Part shown: positions 9,504-20,992 of the stretch, in pieces
How positions within the stretch are numbered: the stretch's first letter is position 1
How the letters are laid out: each line of letters opens with the position of its first letter
Assembly (NCBI GenBank): GCA_964058805.1
Contig: CAXKVV010000481.1
Location: 1-44,512, forward strand
Origin: Schoenoplectus triqueter
Taxonomy: Eukaryota; Streptophyta; Magnoliopsida; Poales; Cyperaceae
Length of the DNA stretch: 44,512 nucleotides
Direction of reading: 5' to 3'
The notes under the pieces: model-generated
What the model was told of the DNA's origin: nothing
What the model saw: the letters and a program-made list of their open reading frames with translations, nothing else
Databases searched by the model: none
Made by a program: the position numbers and the translations under genes

Positions 9504-12500
9504 TTAGAGTCTGGAAAGGCTACGACGAATTCTATCAGATTCAGTTAGCACGCGATCACGAGTTATATCCTTTAAAGAAGTGCAACCACTAAGAGCCATG
9601 GTCATCTCCAGTTCATTTCTCAGCATCTTAAGCACATTCTTCACTCCTGCCTCTCCATCCACAGCCAAGCCGTAAAGTACAGGCCTCCCAATCTGAAAAT
9701 TCCAAAAATCAATACTAGTAGATTTCTGTTGGTTCAAATTGGCATCGTCAATTTCTGGAGATCTAAATCCATCCAATGACAGATCAGACCCAAAAGTTGA
9801 CAGAATTAGATGTGCTGTTGGAGTTTAACTGTTTGACACCAATCATTCTAAGAATCTTAATTATTACAATTCAAACTGGTTATTTTCAGAAATTGGACTC
9901 AAGTGACTAAAGTGAAATCCTCATTGAAATAAACCAGTCATTGCTGGTACATGTATGACAATGTTCACAAGTCAAGTGAACAGGAAAAATAACCTGTTCA
10001 AGCAATGAAATATTGAATAGTTAGAAAAAGAAAGAAGAAGTCAAATTCAAAACTCTGTACTTACAAATATGCCAGAAGCACCCAAGGCAAGTGCTTTGAA
10101 CACATCTGTTCCACGGCGGACCCCACCATCAAGATAAACAGGGACTCTTCCATTTGCCTCTTTCACAACCTATATTTAAATCATTATGCAGTAAAATAAT
10201 CACCAATTGCTGAACTGTGTTGTAACCGACAAAGTTAGGATAATTATCTTCAATCCTGTGGAAATTGAGTTAAGGAAGTTTTAAGACTATAAAAATCATA
10301 GACAAGTGTATTACCTCTTCCAAGCAAGTAATGGTGGCAGGACTATAGTCTAGCTGACGCGCACCATGGTTTGACACGATAATACCAGCAGCCCCATATT
10401 CTATGGCCTTTCGGGCTGTTTATAGGGTCATAATGAAATATTACTTCAATTGTTCTTTTTCCAAAAATAATACCATAAAGAGATTATTGTGATCATACAT
10501 GAAAATCTTGTTGTTCTTAAATATTTGTTTTGGTGGCAGCTTCAATAAAGTATTTCATGAAGCATTCTTGGCAAAAAAAAAGGAGGCTTCAGGAAAGGAG
10601 GTATTTCATCCATTACCATACAATATATTATTCTTGGCACACAAAAAAAAAGAGAAAGAAGAGGCTTTGAGTTTTATGTTAAAATAAATTTCATTTTGGT
10701 TTGTTGCCATAGCTACAAAATACGTACTGTCCTCAGCAGTAACAATTCCTTTGCATAAAATTGGCAGAGAAGTTACTGTCTTCAGCCACTGCACATCCTA
10801 TTAGAGTATAAGAAAACAGATCATTTCAAAAAGGTTAAAATATTGTTTAACAATGTTGTATTCTTCATTTGATAACAGATAAATAAAACATCGCAATTTC
10901 TAACGTACCTTCCACGAGAGAGATTGGTCAACTTGACTAGCGACATACGCAGCCAAACCAGAATCATTTGCCTAAAATGCAACACATTTGTTAATTAATC
11001 ATAACACAGAGATCTTAGTCTAGGAACCATAAGATTTCAAAAATGAAAGATTACAATCTGAACCTTATCCATCTTGCCAAGGTCAAGGTCCTCAAAGTTC
11101 TTTAGTGTTAAATGAGGTGGCAAAGTGAACCTGAAAATAATATCAAAATCAATAATGAATAATGATAATGTCATGGAACACTAATAAATTAAAAAGAATT
11201 AGAAATAGCATGTCTGTACCACTATCAGTCTATCAGTCACCACTGTACCATTTATTGATTTTACTCTTTTATATTTTTCCTTTTCAATTATGTTTAGTAA
11301 TGTACAGCACAGATGAGCATGATAATAGGTGAAACATCTGACTTCAATAGATGCAAAATTAAAACTTAAAATAAAAATTGAGCATCAGATATATCAAAAA
11401 AACTTTTTTTTTCTTAATCTAAACTAAAAGAGGAAAAATACCGATTTTTGATGTCAATTTCTCTCCGACCGAGACGTGGCGTATCAACAGTAAGTGCAAT
11501 TGCCTTGAAGCCAGCTTTCTCAGCCCTGCGTACCAGTTGTCTCACTACATTCCTATCCTTGTACACCTTCAAATACCGATATGTATATGTCTTTAGATAA
11601 GAACTAAAATTTAAGTTTCTACAAGAGCTGCTATTTTCTCATATTTGTTCAGGTTCCAAGGCAGCATTCAGTGATATTTCTCTACAAAAGAAGTCTTATT
11701 ACCAGTCCACATGCATTTACTGGTAATTATGTAAAGCTACTGTATGGGCCTGTTTGTTTTGTTGTAGTTGTAACTATTGTGCAAGTCAAGATACAGTAAG
11801 CTCTAGATGCGGTAGATGCAACTCTAGATGTGCCATTTGGAGCGTTGCATCTTCCAATAAACATTTGGATTGTAACTACTTGTGTTCATTGAAGTATTTA
11901 TTTTAATGCAAGGTTGATTGCTGTTATATACAAAATAATTTCAAGTTCACAATTTTTTTTATTTTCTGAAAAGAATATCAAATTTTGTTGTATTTATATG
12001 TCTCATAATTTTGTTTTATATTTATGAATAAATTCATTTAATTTTGCATTTATGTGGGAGGTCATATAAGGTAAGAGCGATGATTTTGAATTCTTGTACG
12101 ACTCCTGTAACTCGTGCTTCACTGGATTTGGATGTAGGACTAATTACAGCATCAAGGGCCACACTGCAACAGTGCAGCTCCAGTTACATGCTCTCACAAC
12201 AATTACAGTTAAACAAACAATCGGGTAGTATATATAGTCTTTATATTCTGAACAGTATTGATATAGACAATCTGGTATATATTTTTTAGGGTCAATTGAA
12301 GTATCTTCTTTCATTTTAAAGTAGGTATGAAAATGATTTGAAATGTGAATGAGAAAACGTAGCAGTACTAAATGAAGGAAATATATAAAATTAAGCAGTG
12401 AATTACATAAAGCTGGAAGAAACGAATGCTGGGTCCAGTTGCATTGACCTCTTCTACACTACAAGTTGCCCATGATGATAAGGTCTGAAAAAGATGCGTG

Positions 12501-14782
12501 GCATTTTAAATTACTGACCATGCATATCAAAATCATATAAACATTATAGTATCCATACGGAATATGAAACAAAATAACAAGTAGAACACTCATGCTTTAA
12601 TTAGTCAACATTAAGTCTTCATATTTTATCCAACTTCAAATACTTTGACAAATCGATCATTACTGATTTGAAGGAAAGGTGAGAAAAACTTTTATTCTTC
12701 TTTCATAAAATAATAAAAAAGTGGAAAAAGCCAAACCATAATGGTTCCAGCAGAAGCTGCAGCTCTGGCAGTGGCAAGCTCTCCTAGAGAATTCAAACCA
12801 ATTTTCTTAAGTTTTGGGAAATGATTTATTTCTTCTTTCTTTTTTTTCCTCTGTAATTATTTAAAACAAAGATGATATACATACCATCAGGATGAGCCAT
12901 CTTTTGCATCGCAGATGGTGCGATCATGATAGGCATCGAAATTTTGAAGCCGAGAACAGTCATAGTCATGTCAATTTTTGTCACATCAATCAGCACGCGG
13001 GGTCGAAACCTATTCAAATTTAAAAAAGGAAATTTTTATTTAGTAGTAGTTATCTTTAATTTGATGTTCTAGAGTTAGAGGAAAGCAACTTACTGAAGAC
13101 AAGTTATTGCAATATAGTAGTGCATGATATGACAATTTGATAATTTTTAATATAATTATATGAAAATTATGGGCATTGTGCCCAAGATTTTTGAGTATTT
13201 TATCCAATGTAGTGGAAGGTTGTGTTAAGTGATATGCTAACAATATTTAATAATTCATTAAACAAGGTCTCCACTTGTAGTTTGTTTCCTTCTTTAACTT
13301 GGTAACCATTTTGGTTTGAACATGAATTCTACATATAAGAGTCCCTTTCACCAACTACTCGTGAGCTTAGTGCAATATATTCCAAATGGCTTTCCCCTCC
13401 AAGCTTATTTCCAGAGAACTATATTAACTTTAATAAGTGACATAGTCAAGAAATGTTTTATTTTTATTGTTCCTTTGTTGACTGGGTGAAACGCTCTTTA
13501 TGTTCCATAAGACTCCATAGCCTACAAACAATAATTAATTAAGTGATTCTTGATCAGATAATATATACAATCTACGATTTCGAATCTGTTGTTATCCGAA
13601 TTTTGAATAACAGAGTCTTGTTATTCCAATTCGGATCGTTGGATCCAAAACTGATGGCCTCATTTTGTTCGAAAAGAGAGGGTGAAGAGAGAGTTGAATC
13701 CAAGCCGTTCATTCTCCATCTCGTGGTTGGCATTAGAATAACTGGGTCATATAATGACCGAAGAATAATAGCAGATTCCGATGCTAAATTTACATAGCTT
13801 ATGGGCTCATGGCACATGGCAATTTTACACGTCAGGTCACAGCAATGTGGGCCATCAATAAGCTTATGGGCTCATGACACATGGCAATTTTATAAGTCAG
13901 GTCACAGCAATGCCGGTCATGCATGGAAAGAAAAAAAGCCTATTATCTTTCCAACTAGTGGTGCTGCAAATCACTCACAGGTTGCTACAGATATCCTATG
14001 CAAATTGAATATATTCGGTTTTAACATGATTAACTATGATAATTTTGTCATTTATGTTAAACTGTTTGACACGTGACATGACAAAAATGAAAAAAAAAAA
14101 GAAGAAAGAACTATATTCTCGCTTCATAAATCAGATAAATGATGAATTGATCCATGAGGTCAAACATAATTAGGGACACTAAAATTTGAGAATATGAGTG
14201 TTCCTAACTTTGAACATGGAACAGTTTTATCAAATTTCCACAAATATTTGTCAAACCAATCAAGTTGTCCCTATCCTTTATATATACTGAAGTACATCAA
14301 AACAAAAAGGATCCAAAATTCTAGAATCACCTTTTAGAAAATGGACCTTTTGAAATGTCAAGAGGCCAAAAGTAAGGAAATAAGAAAAACTTACAGATTT
14401 TTTGGTAACGCCACCACAAACTGGATTTTAATTCCCAGACTTGATTGATACTTCCGTACTAATCAAAGAGTGTCAGACTTGATAGCTAATAATTCATACT
14501 ATAATGTATGTATTGAATCCAACACCTTGTATGTACTTTGTATTGATAATTAATGAATTTAAGAAAGAAAGAAAGAAAGAAAGAAAGAAGAAAAAGAGGA
14601 TCTATGTACTTAAAAGAGATAATACACAACTAATAACATGCTTACAGGATCCTTGAAAAAGCCTCTCTGTTTTCTTTGAGAGTCCATTGATCCTCTGCTC
14701 CAGCCGAATAGTAATCATACACCATTTTCGGCAGCTTTTGCTTTGCCAACTCTTCGTATTCGCAAACATTTGTTATCTCCAT
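9504..14782 (-). CDS. GLO: Peroxisomal glycolate oxidase ((S)-2-hydroxy-acid oxidase), complete
   Basis: FMN enzyme oxidising glycolate to glyoxylate with release of H2O2 in peroxisomes (photorespiration). Coding exons, minus strand: 14646-14782, 12885-13009, 12737-12783, 12407-12484, 11442-11566, 11064-11130, 10909-10971, 10728-10797, 10315-10415, 10065-10169, 9504-9692. All introns are GT-AG, phases agree, total 1,107 nt, 368 residues. Residue numbering coincides with spinach glycolate oxidase: Y24, W108, Y129, L161, K230, catalytic H254, R257, D285, R289 and R309 are all present. The start [10 protein letters not shown] is the family start. W108 and L161 are typical of short-chain (glycolate) enzymes rather than the HAOX/GLO4 branch. 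The tail is unusual: after ITRDRV it reads [14 protein letters not shown] instead of the common TEWDxPR-type tail, but still ends with the PTS1 tripeptide SRL. Two donors are weak (GTTTGG after 12737, GTTCAG after 11064). No defects. Confidence 0.95.
11746..12225. mobile_element. hAT-type MITE inside a GLO intron
   Basis: Lies in the intron between exons 4 and 5. Left end GGGCCTGTTTGTTTTGTTGT and right end read on the other strand CCCGATTGTTTGTTTAACTG are similar, a pattern common to hAT-derived MITEs in plants. Interior contains GTAACT and CTCTAGATG-type words repeated in both directions. An 81-codon open frame at 12044-12289 is accidental. No clear 8-bp target duplication was found. Confidence 0.5.
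13594..13636. repeat. Strong hairpin in GLO intron 1
   Basis: Arm ATCCGAATTTTGAATAACA (13594-13612) pairs with TGTTATTCCAATTCGGAT (13619-13636), with one small internal mismatch or bulge and a six-base loop. Slightly outside, TTCGAATCTGTTGTTATCCG has a diverged inverted partner near 13765-13783, suggesting that the hairpin is part of a larger foldback element of about 210 bp. Confidence 0.6.
13797..13914. repeat. Tandem duplication, 64-bp period
   Basis: AGCTTATGGGCTCATGGCAC at 13797 recurs at 13861 as AGCTTATGGGCTCATGACAC; the two 54-bp units also share ATGGCAATTTTA and GTCAGGTCACAGCAATG, with a few changes. Inside GLO intron 1; no coding meaning. Confidence 0.85.
14561..14590. repeat. (GAAA)n microsatellite in GLO intron 1
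   Basis: About seven consecutive GAAA units close to the donor end of intron 1, on the plus strand (pyrimidine-rich TTTC on the transcribed strand). Confidence 0.9.
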
Positions 14783-15075
14783 TTTTCTCCTCTGCCTTTG
14801 ATACTATTGATCCGTTGTCTCAAATTACCTGTTGTAAGAGAAGGCAAAAAAAAGTTTCAATGCCTACACAATTGTCTTCTGAAGTAATAGCACCAATGAT
14901 TCTTGCGAGTTGCGAGTCATGTCGAGACTGATTTATACTGTTTTAACTGTAAAACCAATAATCGATTTCCCAAAAAGAAAGGAACTTTTGTTGCCACCAT
15001 TACAAGTTTTGAGAAATGGTAAGAAGAGAAAGGAACTTACCAGGATGGTTGAGATTTGAGAAGAGTAAAGAGCAG
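14783..15075 (-). other. GLO 5' leader with a leader intron
   Basis: On the minus strand a non-coding exon from about 15,060-15,075 ends at 15041 with a strong donor (CCATCCTG|GTAAGT). A matching acceptor (TTACAACAG) at 14829-14837 starts a second leader segment (14783-14828) that runs into the GLO ATG. The predicted leader intron is 14829-15040, 212 bp. Based on splice signals only. Confidence 0.6.
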
Positions 15076-15082
15076 GGGTGGC

Positions 15083-15092
15083 CTATTTAAAG
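15083..15092 (-). promoter_or_regulatory. TATA-like box of GLO
   Basis: Minus strand reads CTTTAAATAGGC here, about 25-35 bases upstream of a pyrimidine-rich start region (CTTTACTCTTCTC). Position fits the leader exon proposed at 15,041-15,075. Confidence 0.5.
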
Positions 15093-15978
15093 TGAGGTGG
15101 CTTGATGGTGTACCGTGTATATGAAATAAATTACTCCGCATACAAAGTTCTTGAACCAAGCCAATTGGAAATGGAATTCTGTTCGGAAATCCTCTCTTTT
15201 TATTGGCTCTTACAAACAAAATTCCGTGTACGCAGTATAGTTCACTTGTCGTTTATATGGAGGTTTTTTTTTCTTTACACAAGCAACTGTTATTTTGTTA
15301 TACAGGCCCGTGGGAATTTTTTTTATAAAAAAAAAGGAAATTATAGAAAGAGTTGTACCTAGCGTTCATCTTTATAACTATTTATCCATGGGTTTTGAGT
15401 GACTAAAAAAAATAAACCTACATAATGATTAACAAATAAGCTATTTCAGTTAACTATTAAGCACATATATTTAACATATATAAATATTTACATAATGTAT
15501 AACAATAAAATTGTTCAGCGTAATTTACTAGAGTGCAATATAATTGTTACTTAATATTATTTATTCATTAATTTTACATTATTTATTTGTTAATTTATTA
15601 ATTTTAAATATTAATCATAAATTATTAATTATCACCTACATTGATATATGTGTTATCTTGACGTATGTCTCCTTTTTTGAGTGAAAAATATTTTCAAATA
15701 TAAATTTGATGTGTGATTAATACATACTGTAGACACAGAATTATGTGTGTCTAATAAATTTTGCACAGTAACTTTATTATATATTTTTATCAAATGGACG
15801 TTTACTTCGAGCTGCTGCGGTTGTGCTGGAGAGAATAATATGAATTGAATTCTTCTTTGTCTATTTCGGATTTCAAAGAAAAATTATGTCTCTTTTAGAA
15901 TCATATATGTGACAGTTATATTAATTGAATCCGTGTGTTTAGAATCGCACAAAATACTCGTCGTTCGTGACTCATTTG

Positions 15979-16800
15979 TGTCAGCTCATTAATATTTTTT
16001 GGATATCAGATCGAGATGGTTTAGTTCGAATTCATCTCGATCGTCATTTTCAGCTCTTTATTTTTTTTAAGGGGGAGACAAAATAGCCAACCCATTTTTC
16101 ATTCAAACAGAAGAAAAGCTTTACAAAATAGAAAAAAAAATAAAAGAAAAAGAAAACGAAAGAAAAAAGAGAATTTACAGGAAGAAGTAGCAAAGAAATA
16201 GAACTAAAAATAAAAGAAAATTAAAAATGAAGTTGCTATTGTTGTGCGTCAGTGGCGGATTGTCGTCACTGAACGGTAAGATGGTCGTTTTTGTCGTCAC
16301 TGTACACCGAATCTGGAGGCGGAGGCCAAATCTAGAGGCTGTCGGAGGCGGAGGTGTGAAGGCGTAGGTGGGGTCGCTATACAAGTGGGGAGGCGTGGAG
16401 GCACATGTGTCATCGTCGCTGTACAGGTGGAGAGATGCAGGCGAAGGCATAGACAGAAGCGTTGGTGGTGGAGTCTCGATTCGTCGTCGTCGCTGTACAA
16501 ACTGGTTGTAGAAGAGATGAGGTATAGGGGGAGGAGAGGGGGGAGGGGGAGAGGGAAAGTGGGGGGGAGGCCGGCGGCGCCTCCCCCGCCTAGGATTTCT
16601 TGTTTATTCGCTTTCTTGTCGCCCTTTTCTTTTCCCTTTTCGCTCTTTGGGGAGAGCGTGCCCCACCATTTTTATTTGCCTTCTTATTTATTCTCTTTTC
16701 ATCCTTTTATTTTCCATTTTCAGTTCATTAATATTTTGTTCGTTATTAATTCGAGATGGATTGTTCGAGTTCAACTCAGCTTCTCATTTTTATGAATCGG
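15979..16800. repeat. Diverged direct repeats bracketing a GC-rich block
   Basis: CAGCTCATTAATATTTTTTGG ... CGAGATGGTTTAGTTCGAA (15,979-16,060) is repeated at 16,720-16,795 as CAGTTCATTAATATTTTGTT ... CGAGATGGATTGTTCGAG. Between them a purine-rich stretch (16,110-16,175) leads into a GC-rich block with repeated GGAGGCGGAG and CGTCGCTGTACA words (16,240-16,600), ending in CGGCGGCGCC. The 136-codon plus frame at 16,385-16,795 and its minus counterparts are low-complexity and not family-like. An old mobile element of unknown kind is the simplest reading. Confidence 0.4.
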
Positions 16801-17216
16801 GTTTGAATTAAGTCTATCTCATTCATGATCAAATCATTAGCTTATATATCTTTTAATATGAGTTGGGAGCTGTATTTTTTAGATAGTAGAAAATTATTTT
16901 TTTAAATGACTGATAATAACTAAATCAACTGATTTTTTAGTTATCTAAAAAAAATATATAATTTAATTTACATGTAGATATTCATAAGAAAATTATTTTT
17001 GTATGATTAGATCAATTATTTGAACTTTGAAAATAAAAAAATAACTTATAATATAAGGCGATCCGTGTTTTACATGATATCATAGTCTAACTCTTATTAT
17101 TAATGAGTTTGAAAAAAAATCATATAAGACCATCCTAAAGACACCTAGACACACCATGACACCATGTATTCCAAGCAGTTCTATGAATTGTGGTGACGGA
17201 GTGGGGCCGTGGGTGT

Positions 17217-17313
17217 GAGTAGAATATTCCTGACCAAATAGCAGTAAGATGGTGGCATTTTGGATGGGATGCAACTTTTGATTGGTAGCGACAAACATGC
17301 CCTTGATCTTTTT
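17217..17313. repeat. Diverged dispersed repeat, copy 2 (partner at 3,241-3,330)
   Basis: Same ordered blocks as the copy at 3,241 (ATTCCTGACC, AGCA, ATGGTGG, TTTTGG, GATG, GCAA), same orientation, separated by about 14 kb and now on either side of SRP14 and GLO. Confidence 0.5.
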
Positions 17314-17691
17314 GCTTTTTTTGATCGAACCTTGATCAAACTTTTCTAGTTTATAGTGTAATGGTGATTCGCTGATATCTAAACGTATTCATCTTTTTTA
17401 TTCATATTTACATTAATAAGTTACATACATTTTAAATTATCTTAACTACATGAAACTTTTATTTCATTAAAACAATATTCATAAATGAAGGGGGCTAAAT
17501 AGCCAAAGTTTGATGATGTAATATTTTTTGTGTACGCTTATGTATCATGATATTTATAAGATATTTAATTAAATTAATTTTGTTATTAAAAAATAATAAA
17601 TAGTTGACTGATATTTAATTTTATTGACTCCAATTTAGCATCACTGTAAAAATTCTCAAACATAGAAAAGGCAAATAATATAAAATGGATA

Positions 17692-18034
17692 TTTTTAAGG
17701 TTGTCAATTGATCAGGTCATTTTTTATTTTTCTTATTTCATATAATCTGACTAGACTTGAATAAAATGATTAAACATGTATTAATTATTTTTATATATTT
17801 TTTAGAAAAAATAATATTAATTAATATGTAATAATTTTGTTAGTCATAAATTTGTAATTAGTGTTAAATCACAAGATAAATTCTAAAACCATAATTAAAT
17901 GGGTATAATCAGATCAATTAAAATCTGACCTGATTCAAGGCGGAAAAAAACAAATTTTACTTGTATACGATCCATTTATCTTTAAATTATTTTGAAATTC
18001 AAGTTAGCATAAAAAATTGACATCCCTAAAAAAA
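17692..18034. mobile_element. MITE-like element related to the one at 1,389
   Basis: Left end TTTTTAAGGTTGTCAATT and right end read on the other strand TTTTTAGGGATGTCAATTTT are inverted repeats. The interior has GATCAGGTC and CTGACCTGATTC words in opposite orientation, the weakened equivalents of the GGGTC words in the 1,389 element. No ORF. Confidence 0.5.
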
Positions 18035-18822
18035 TATAAACTGAAAGAAAAAACATTCTGTAAATTATAAGTTTATAACCAAAACCACACATTATTTTGC
18101 TCTTATCGAATGCCACATATGAATAATTTAATTCATCAATTGCCGTTACTTATTCATTTTGAAGACCACCGGACGCCAAAGACGAGTTGTCATGAAATTA
18201 GACCACTGCGCAACATGATGAATGTATTGCTTTTTCCGTAAAAGAAAGTAAATTATCTAAATAGTATCTTAATTTTGTTTTTGAAATTTTAAAATTGTCA
18301 ACTTCATCCTTAAAGTATATTTTATTATGTTTTGTTTCTGAAACTTTGAAAATTATCATTATGGTCCTTCAAATATCATTAGTAACTGATTATGTCCTTA
18401 AAATTTTAGGATCTCCAAATTCATTACCTTTTAGTTTTTTCTTCTTTTATTAACCAATAGCTTAGTGTCTTCTGACAACCATTACCTTTTAGCTTTTTAC
18501 CCCTCTTGCAGAGTTTTTAACCAATACCCCCTCTTGCAGAGTTTTTTTTAACCAATTTAAGCTATATGTCCAAAATTTTAATACATAATAATATTTTCTT
18601 AATCATCAAATTTTGGAATTTATTTCTTAATCGTCAAATTTTATTTAATTCTTTTGAAAAATTTATCGACAACACTGACAAATAATCCCTTCTCTTTAGC
18701 TTTATATACTTCTTAAAAAAACCATTTTTATCCCAGAGTAATACAAGAACTAAAAGCAGCAAGTTACGTCCCCGCGTGCTAGCTTGGACATTGGCCCCAT
18801 AGTTACATAACCACATTTCATG

Positions 18823-18827
18823 CTTTG
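18823..18827. repeat. Target-site duplication, left copy
   Basis: CTTTG directly outside the left LTR end. The identical 5-mer lies directly outside the right LTR end at 23,418-23,422, as expected for a copia insertion. Confidence 0.7.
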
Positions 18828-18972
18828 TGTAAGTTACTGGATTGGAGGATACCGCTCCACAGTTTTTATTTTTCATTACAAGAGTCAGTTATAATTACAT
18901 AAATAATCCTAAAATATTTATAAATACATTTATAATTATTTCTTTACTTTTATTAATTTAAACTTTACAACA
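18828..18972 (-). repeat. 3' LTR of the copia element
   Basis: On the minus strand it starts TGTTGTAAAGTTTAAATTA and ends in TTACA directly before the CTTTG duplication (CAAAG on this strand). It shares with the 5' LTR the start TGTTGTAAAGTTT, the middle AAAAATAAAAA and the block TGGAGCG(G/T)TATCC(T/A)CC. Length 145 bp. Confidence 0.75.
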
Positions 18973-18981
18973 CCCCTCCTC
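18973..18981 (-). other. Polypurine tract of the copia element
   Basis: Minus strand GAGGAGGGG sits immediately before the TGTTG start of the 3' LTR, the position where plus-strand priming occurs in LTR elements. Confidence 0.75.
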
Positions 18982-19110
18982 AATATAAATTATATATATT
19001 GTTCATATTCATCTTGTAATTATATTGGAGAATTCAGCAGGGTGCAATCCCTTGATGAATATATCAGCCAATTGTTCAGTTGTTCAGACAAATAGGAGAT
19101 ATATCTCTCC

Positions 19111-19468
19111 ACTATCAAGTTTCTCCTTGATGAAATGATGATTAATTTTCATGTGTTTAGTTCGATCATGCTGCACCGAATTATTTATAATATTAATTAC
19201 AGTTTTGTTTCCATCGCACGATACTCGGCTTTAGTAGTTGATCTCGCCACTATATCATGTTTTTTACTTATCCATGAAATTAAGTTTCCACTATCAAGTT
19301 TCTCCTTGATGAAATGACGATTAATTTTCACGTGTTTAGTTTGATCATGCTGCACCGAATTATTTATAATATTAATTATAATTCTGTTGCCATCGCACGA
19401 TACTCGGCTTTAGTAGTTGATCTCGCCACTATATCATATTTTTTACTTCTCCATAAAACCAAGTTTCC
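19111..19468 (-). repeat. 179-bp tandem duplication inside the copia RNase H region
   Basis: Units 19,111-19,289 and 19,290-19,468 are near-identical (shared starts ACTATCAAGTTTCTCCTTGA and long common runs such as CACGATACTCGGCTTTAGTA). The duplication repeats the end of the RNase H segment. Confidence 0.9.
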
Positions 19469-19579
19469 ACCAACAAATGCACAATGACCCGAAGTTGACT
19501 TCATATCATCTTGACACCTAACCCAATCTACATCCATATATATTTTTATTCCCATGTGCTTGTGCTTTTCGACGAGCAA
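19376..19579 (-). pseudogene. Copia RNase H fragment
   Basis: The frame includes KSTSGHCAFVGG and VLWRSKKYDIVARSTTKAEY, matching the copia RNase H consensus (STSGYCxFxGGNLVxWRSKKQ...VARSSAEAEY). It lies after the reverse transcriptase segment in element order and is interrupted on both sides. Confidence 0.85.
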
Positions 19580-19900
19580 TCCCCTTCCAAGGATAACTCT
19601 TAAGATATCAAAGGATACAATCTATGACCTCTTAGTGCACAACTCCTAGATCATGCATGTATCGATTCACTACACTCACATCATAATTAATGTCTGATCG
19701 AGTGTGTGATAGATAAATGAGTCTCCCCACGAGTCTTTGGTACCATTCTCGATCCACTCAGTCACTTACATCCCCTTTTAACCCATGATTAGAGTCAATT
19801 GGTGTATTGGATGGTCGGCATCCAAGCAACCCGGACTCGTAACAACTCTAAGACATACTTCTGTTGAGAAATAAATATTCTATTTGGTGAACTGACAACC

Positions 19901-20398
19901 TCAATTTCTAAAAAAATAACGTAAGGGACCAACATCTTTCACCTCAAACTCGGTGACGGGACTACCCTTAATTCTCTCCATCTCTACAATATCATTATTG
20001 GTGAGCACGGTGTCATCGACATACACTATAAGGACATAGAGTTTTCCTCCTTTCCTTCGGATGAACATGGTGTAATCGATATTGCTTTGTAGATAACCCT
20101 CTTTAATCATTTCCTTTGAGAATCTATCAAAACAAACTCGAGATGATTGTTTTAAATTATATAAGGAGTGTTTCAACCGATAAACTTTGTTTGTCACCTT
20201 ATCATTAACAAACTTAGGAGGTAGTTCCATATACACTTCCTCCTTTAAGTCTCTATAGAGGAAAGCATTTTTCATATCTAATTGGTATACATACCATCTG
20301 AAATTCACCGCACATGAGATGAGAATACGTATTGTATTCATTTTAGCCACCGAAGTAAATATTTTCTCATAGCTATGCCATATGTTTGCGTATATCAT
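19901..20398 (-). pseudogene. Copia reverse transcriptase fragment
   Basis: A 165-codon frame with conserved copia RT blocks: QLDMKNAFLYRDLKEEVYME, VYRLKHSLYNLKQSSR, and the catalytic YVDD box in VLIVYVDDTVLTNND. Upstream and downstream parts of the domain are shifted or missing, so the polyprotein is not intact. Confidence 0.92.
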
Positions 20399-20992
20399 TT
20401 GCTACTATTCTCATCTTGAGCCTACCTACCTTTTCTTCAGGATTATATTTTACCGTGAACACTCATTTACACCTAATCGTTTTCTTCTCAGTTGGTCTCA
20501 GAATAATTTCTCAAGTATCATTCTTTATGAGCGCCCTCATTTCTTCAAACATAGTTGTTTTTCACATCGGGTCCTGCATGGATTTTTTTCAATCACAAAG
20601 AACAATAGTAGAGTGTAGAGAAGTGATAAAAGCTTTAAAGGCTGATGATAATTTATCAAGAGAAATAAATTTAGAAATTAGGTGTGAGGTTGAGGGTGTA
20701 GTACTTTCATTTAGAGTGCACAATCTAATTTCCTTCTTTTGAGCAGTAGAAAGATATAAATCAGAGATAGGAATAACACCTGAATCAGTAGGTTGAAGAT
20801 AGTTATTGATAGGCGGAGGTAACTGGTATTGGTCTTTTATCCGGTGCAGTTGTTTGCCCTCATTCCGAAAAGTTCAAACATAATGTTTCTCAAATGGCAA
20901 GATAATACCCAAGTCAGTACCTGAGTCAATCGGATATAGCATGACAATGGTGCTTCTTTTTGTTCACCCCTCGGATCAACCAACTCACATTC

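Larger units (their letters stand above)
15100..18827. other. Repeat-rich intergenic region upstream of GLO
   Basis: No gene that I can support. The first few hundred bases would be the GLO promoter on the minus strand. Items inside are listed separately: a GC-rich block near 16,240-16,600, a diverged direct repeat (15,979/16,717), a dispersed repeat at 17,217, and a MITE at 17,692. The stretch 18,240-18,560 has phrases such as GTCCTTAAAATTTTAGG typical of old foldback repeats, and a short tandem CCCCTCTTGCAGAGTTTTT at about 18,500-18,546. Confidence 0.5.

Noticed and set aside
12044..12289. 81-codon plus-strand frame
   Set aside because: Lies antisense within a GLO intron and inside a MITE; no family-like content.
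16385..16795. 136-codon frame in the GC-rich block
   Set aside because: Low-complexity Arg/Gly-rich start and Phe/Ser-rich end with no domain; minus-strand frames in the same place are equally long, which points to composition rather than coding.
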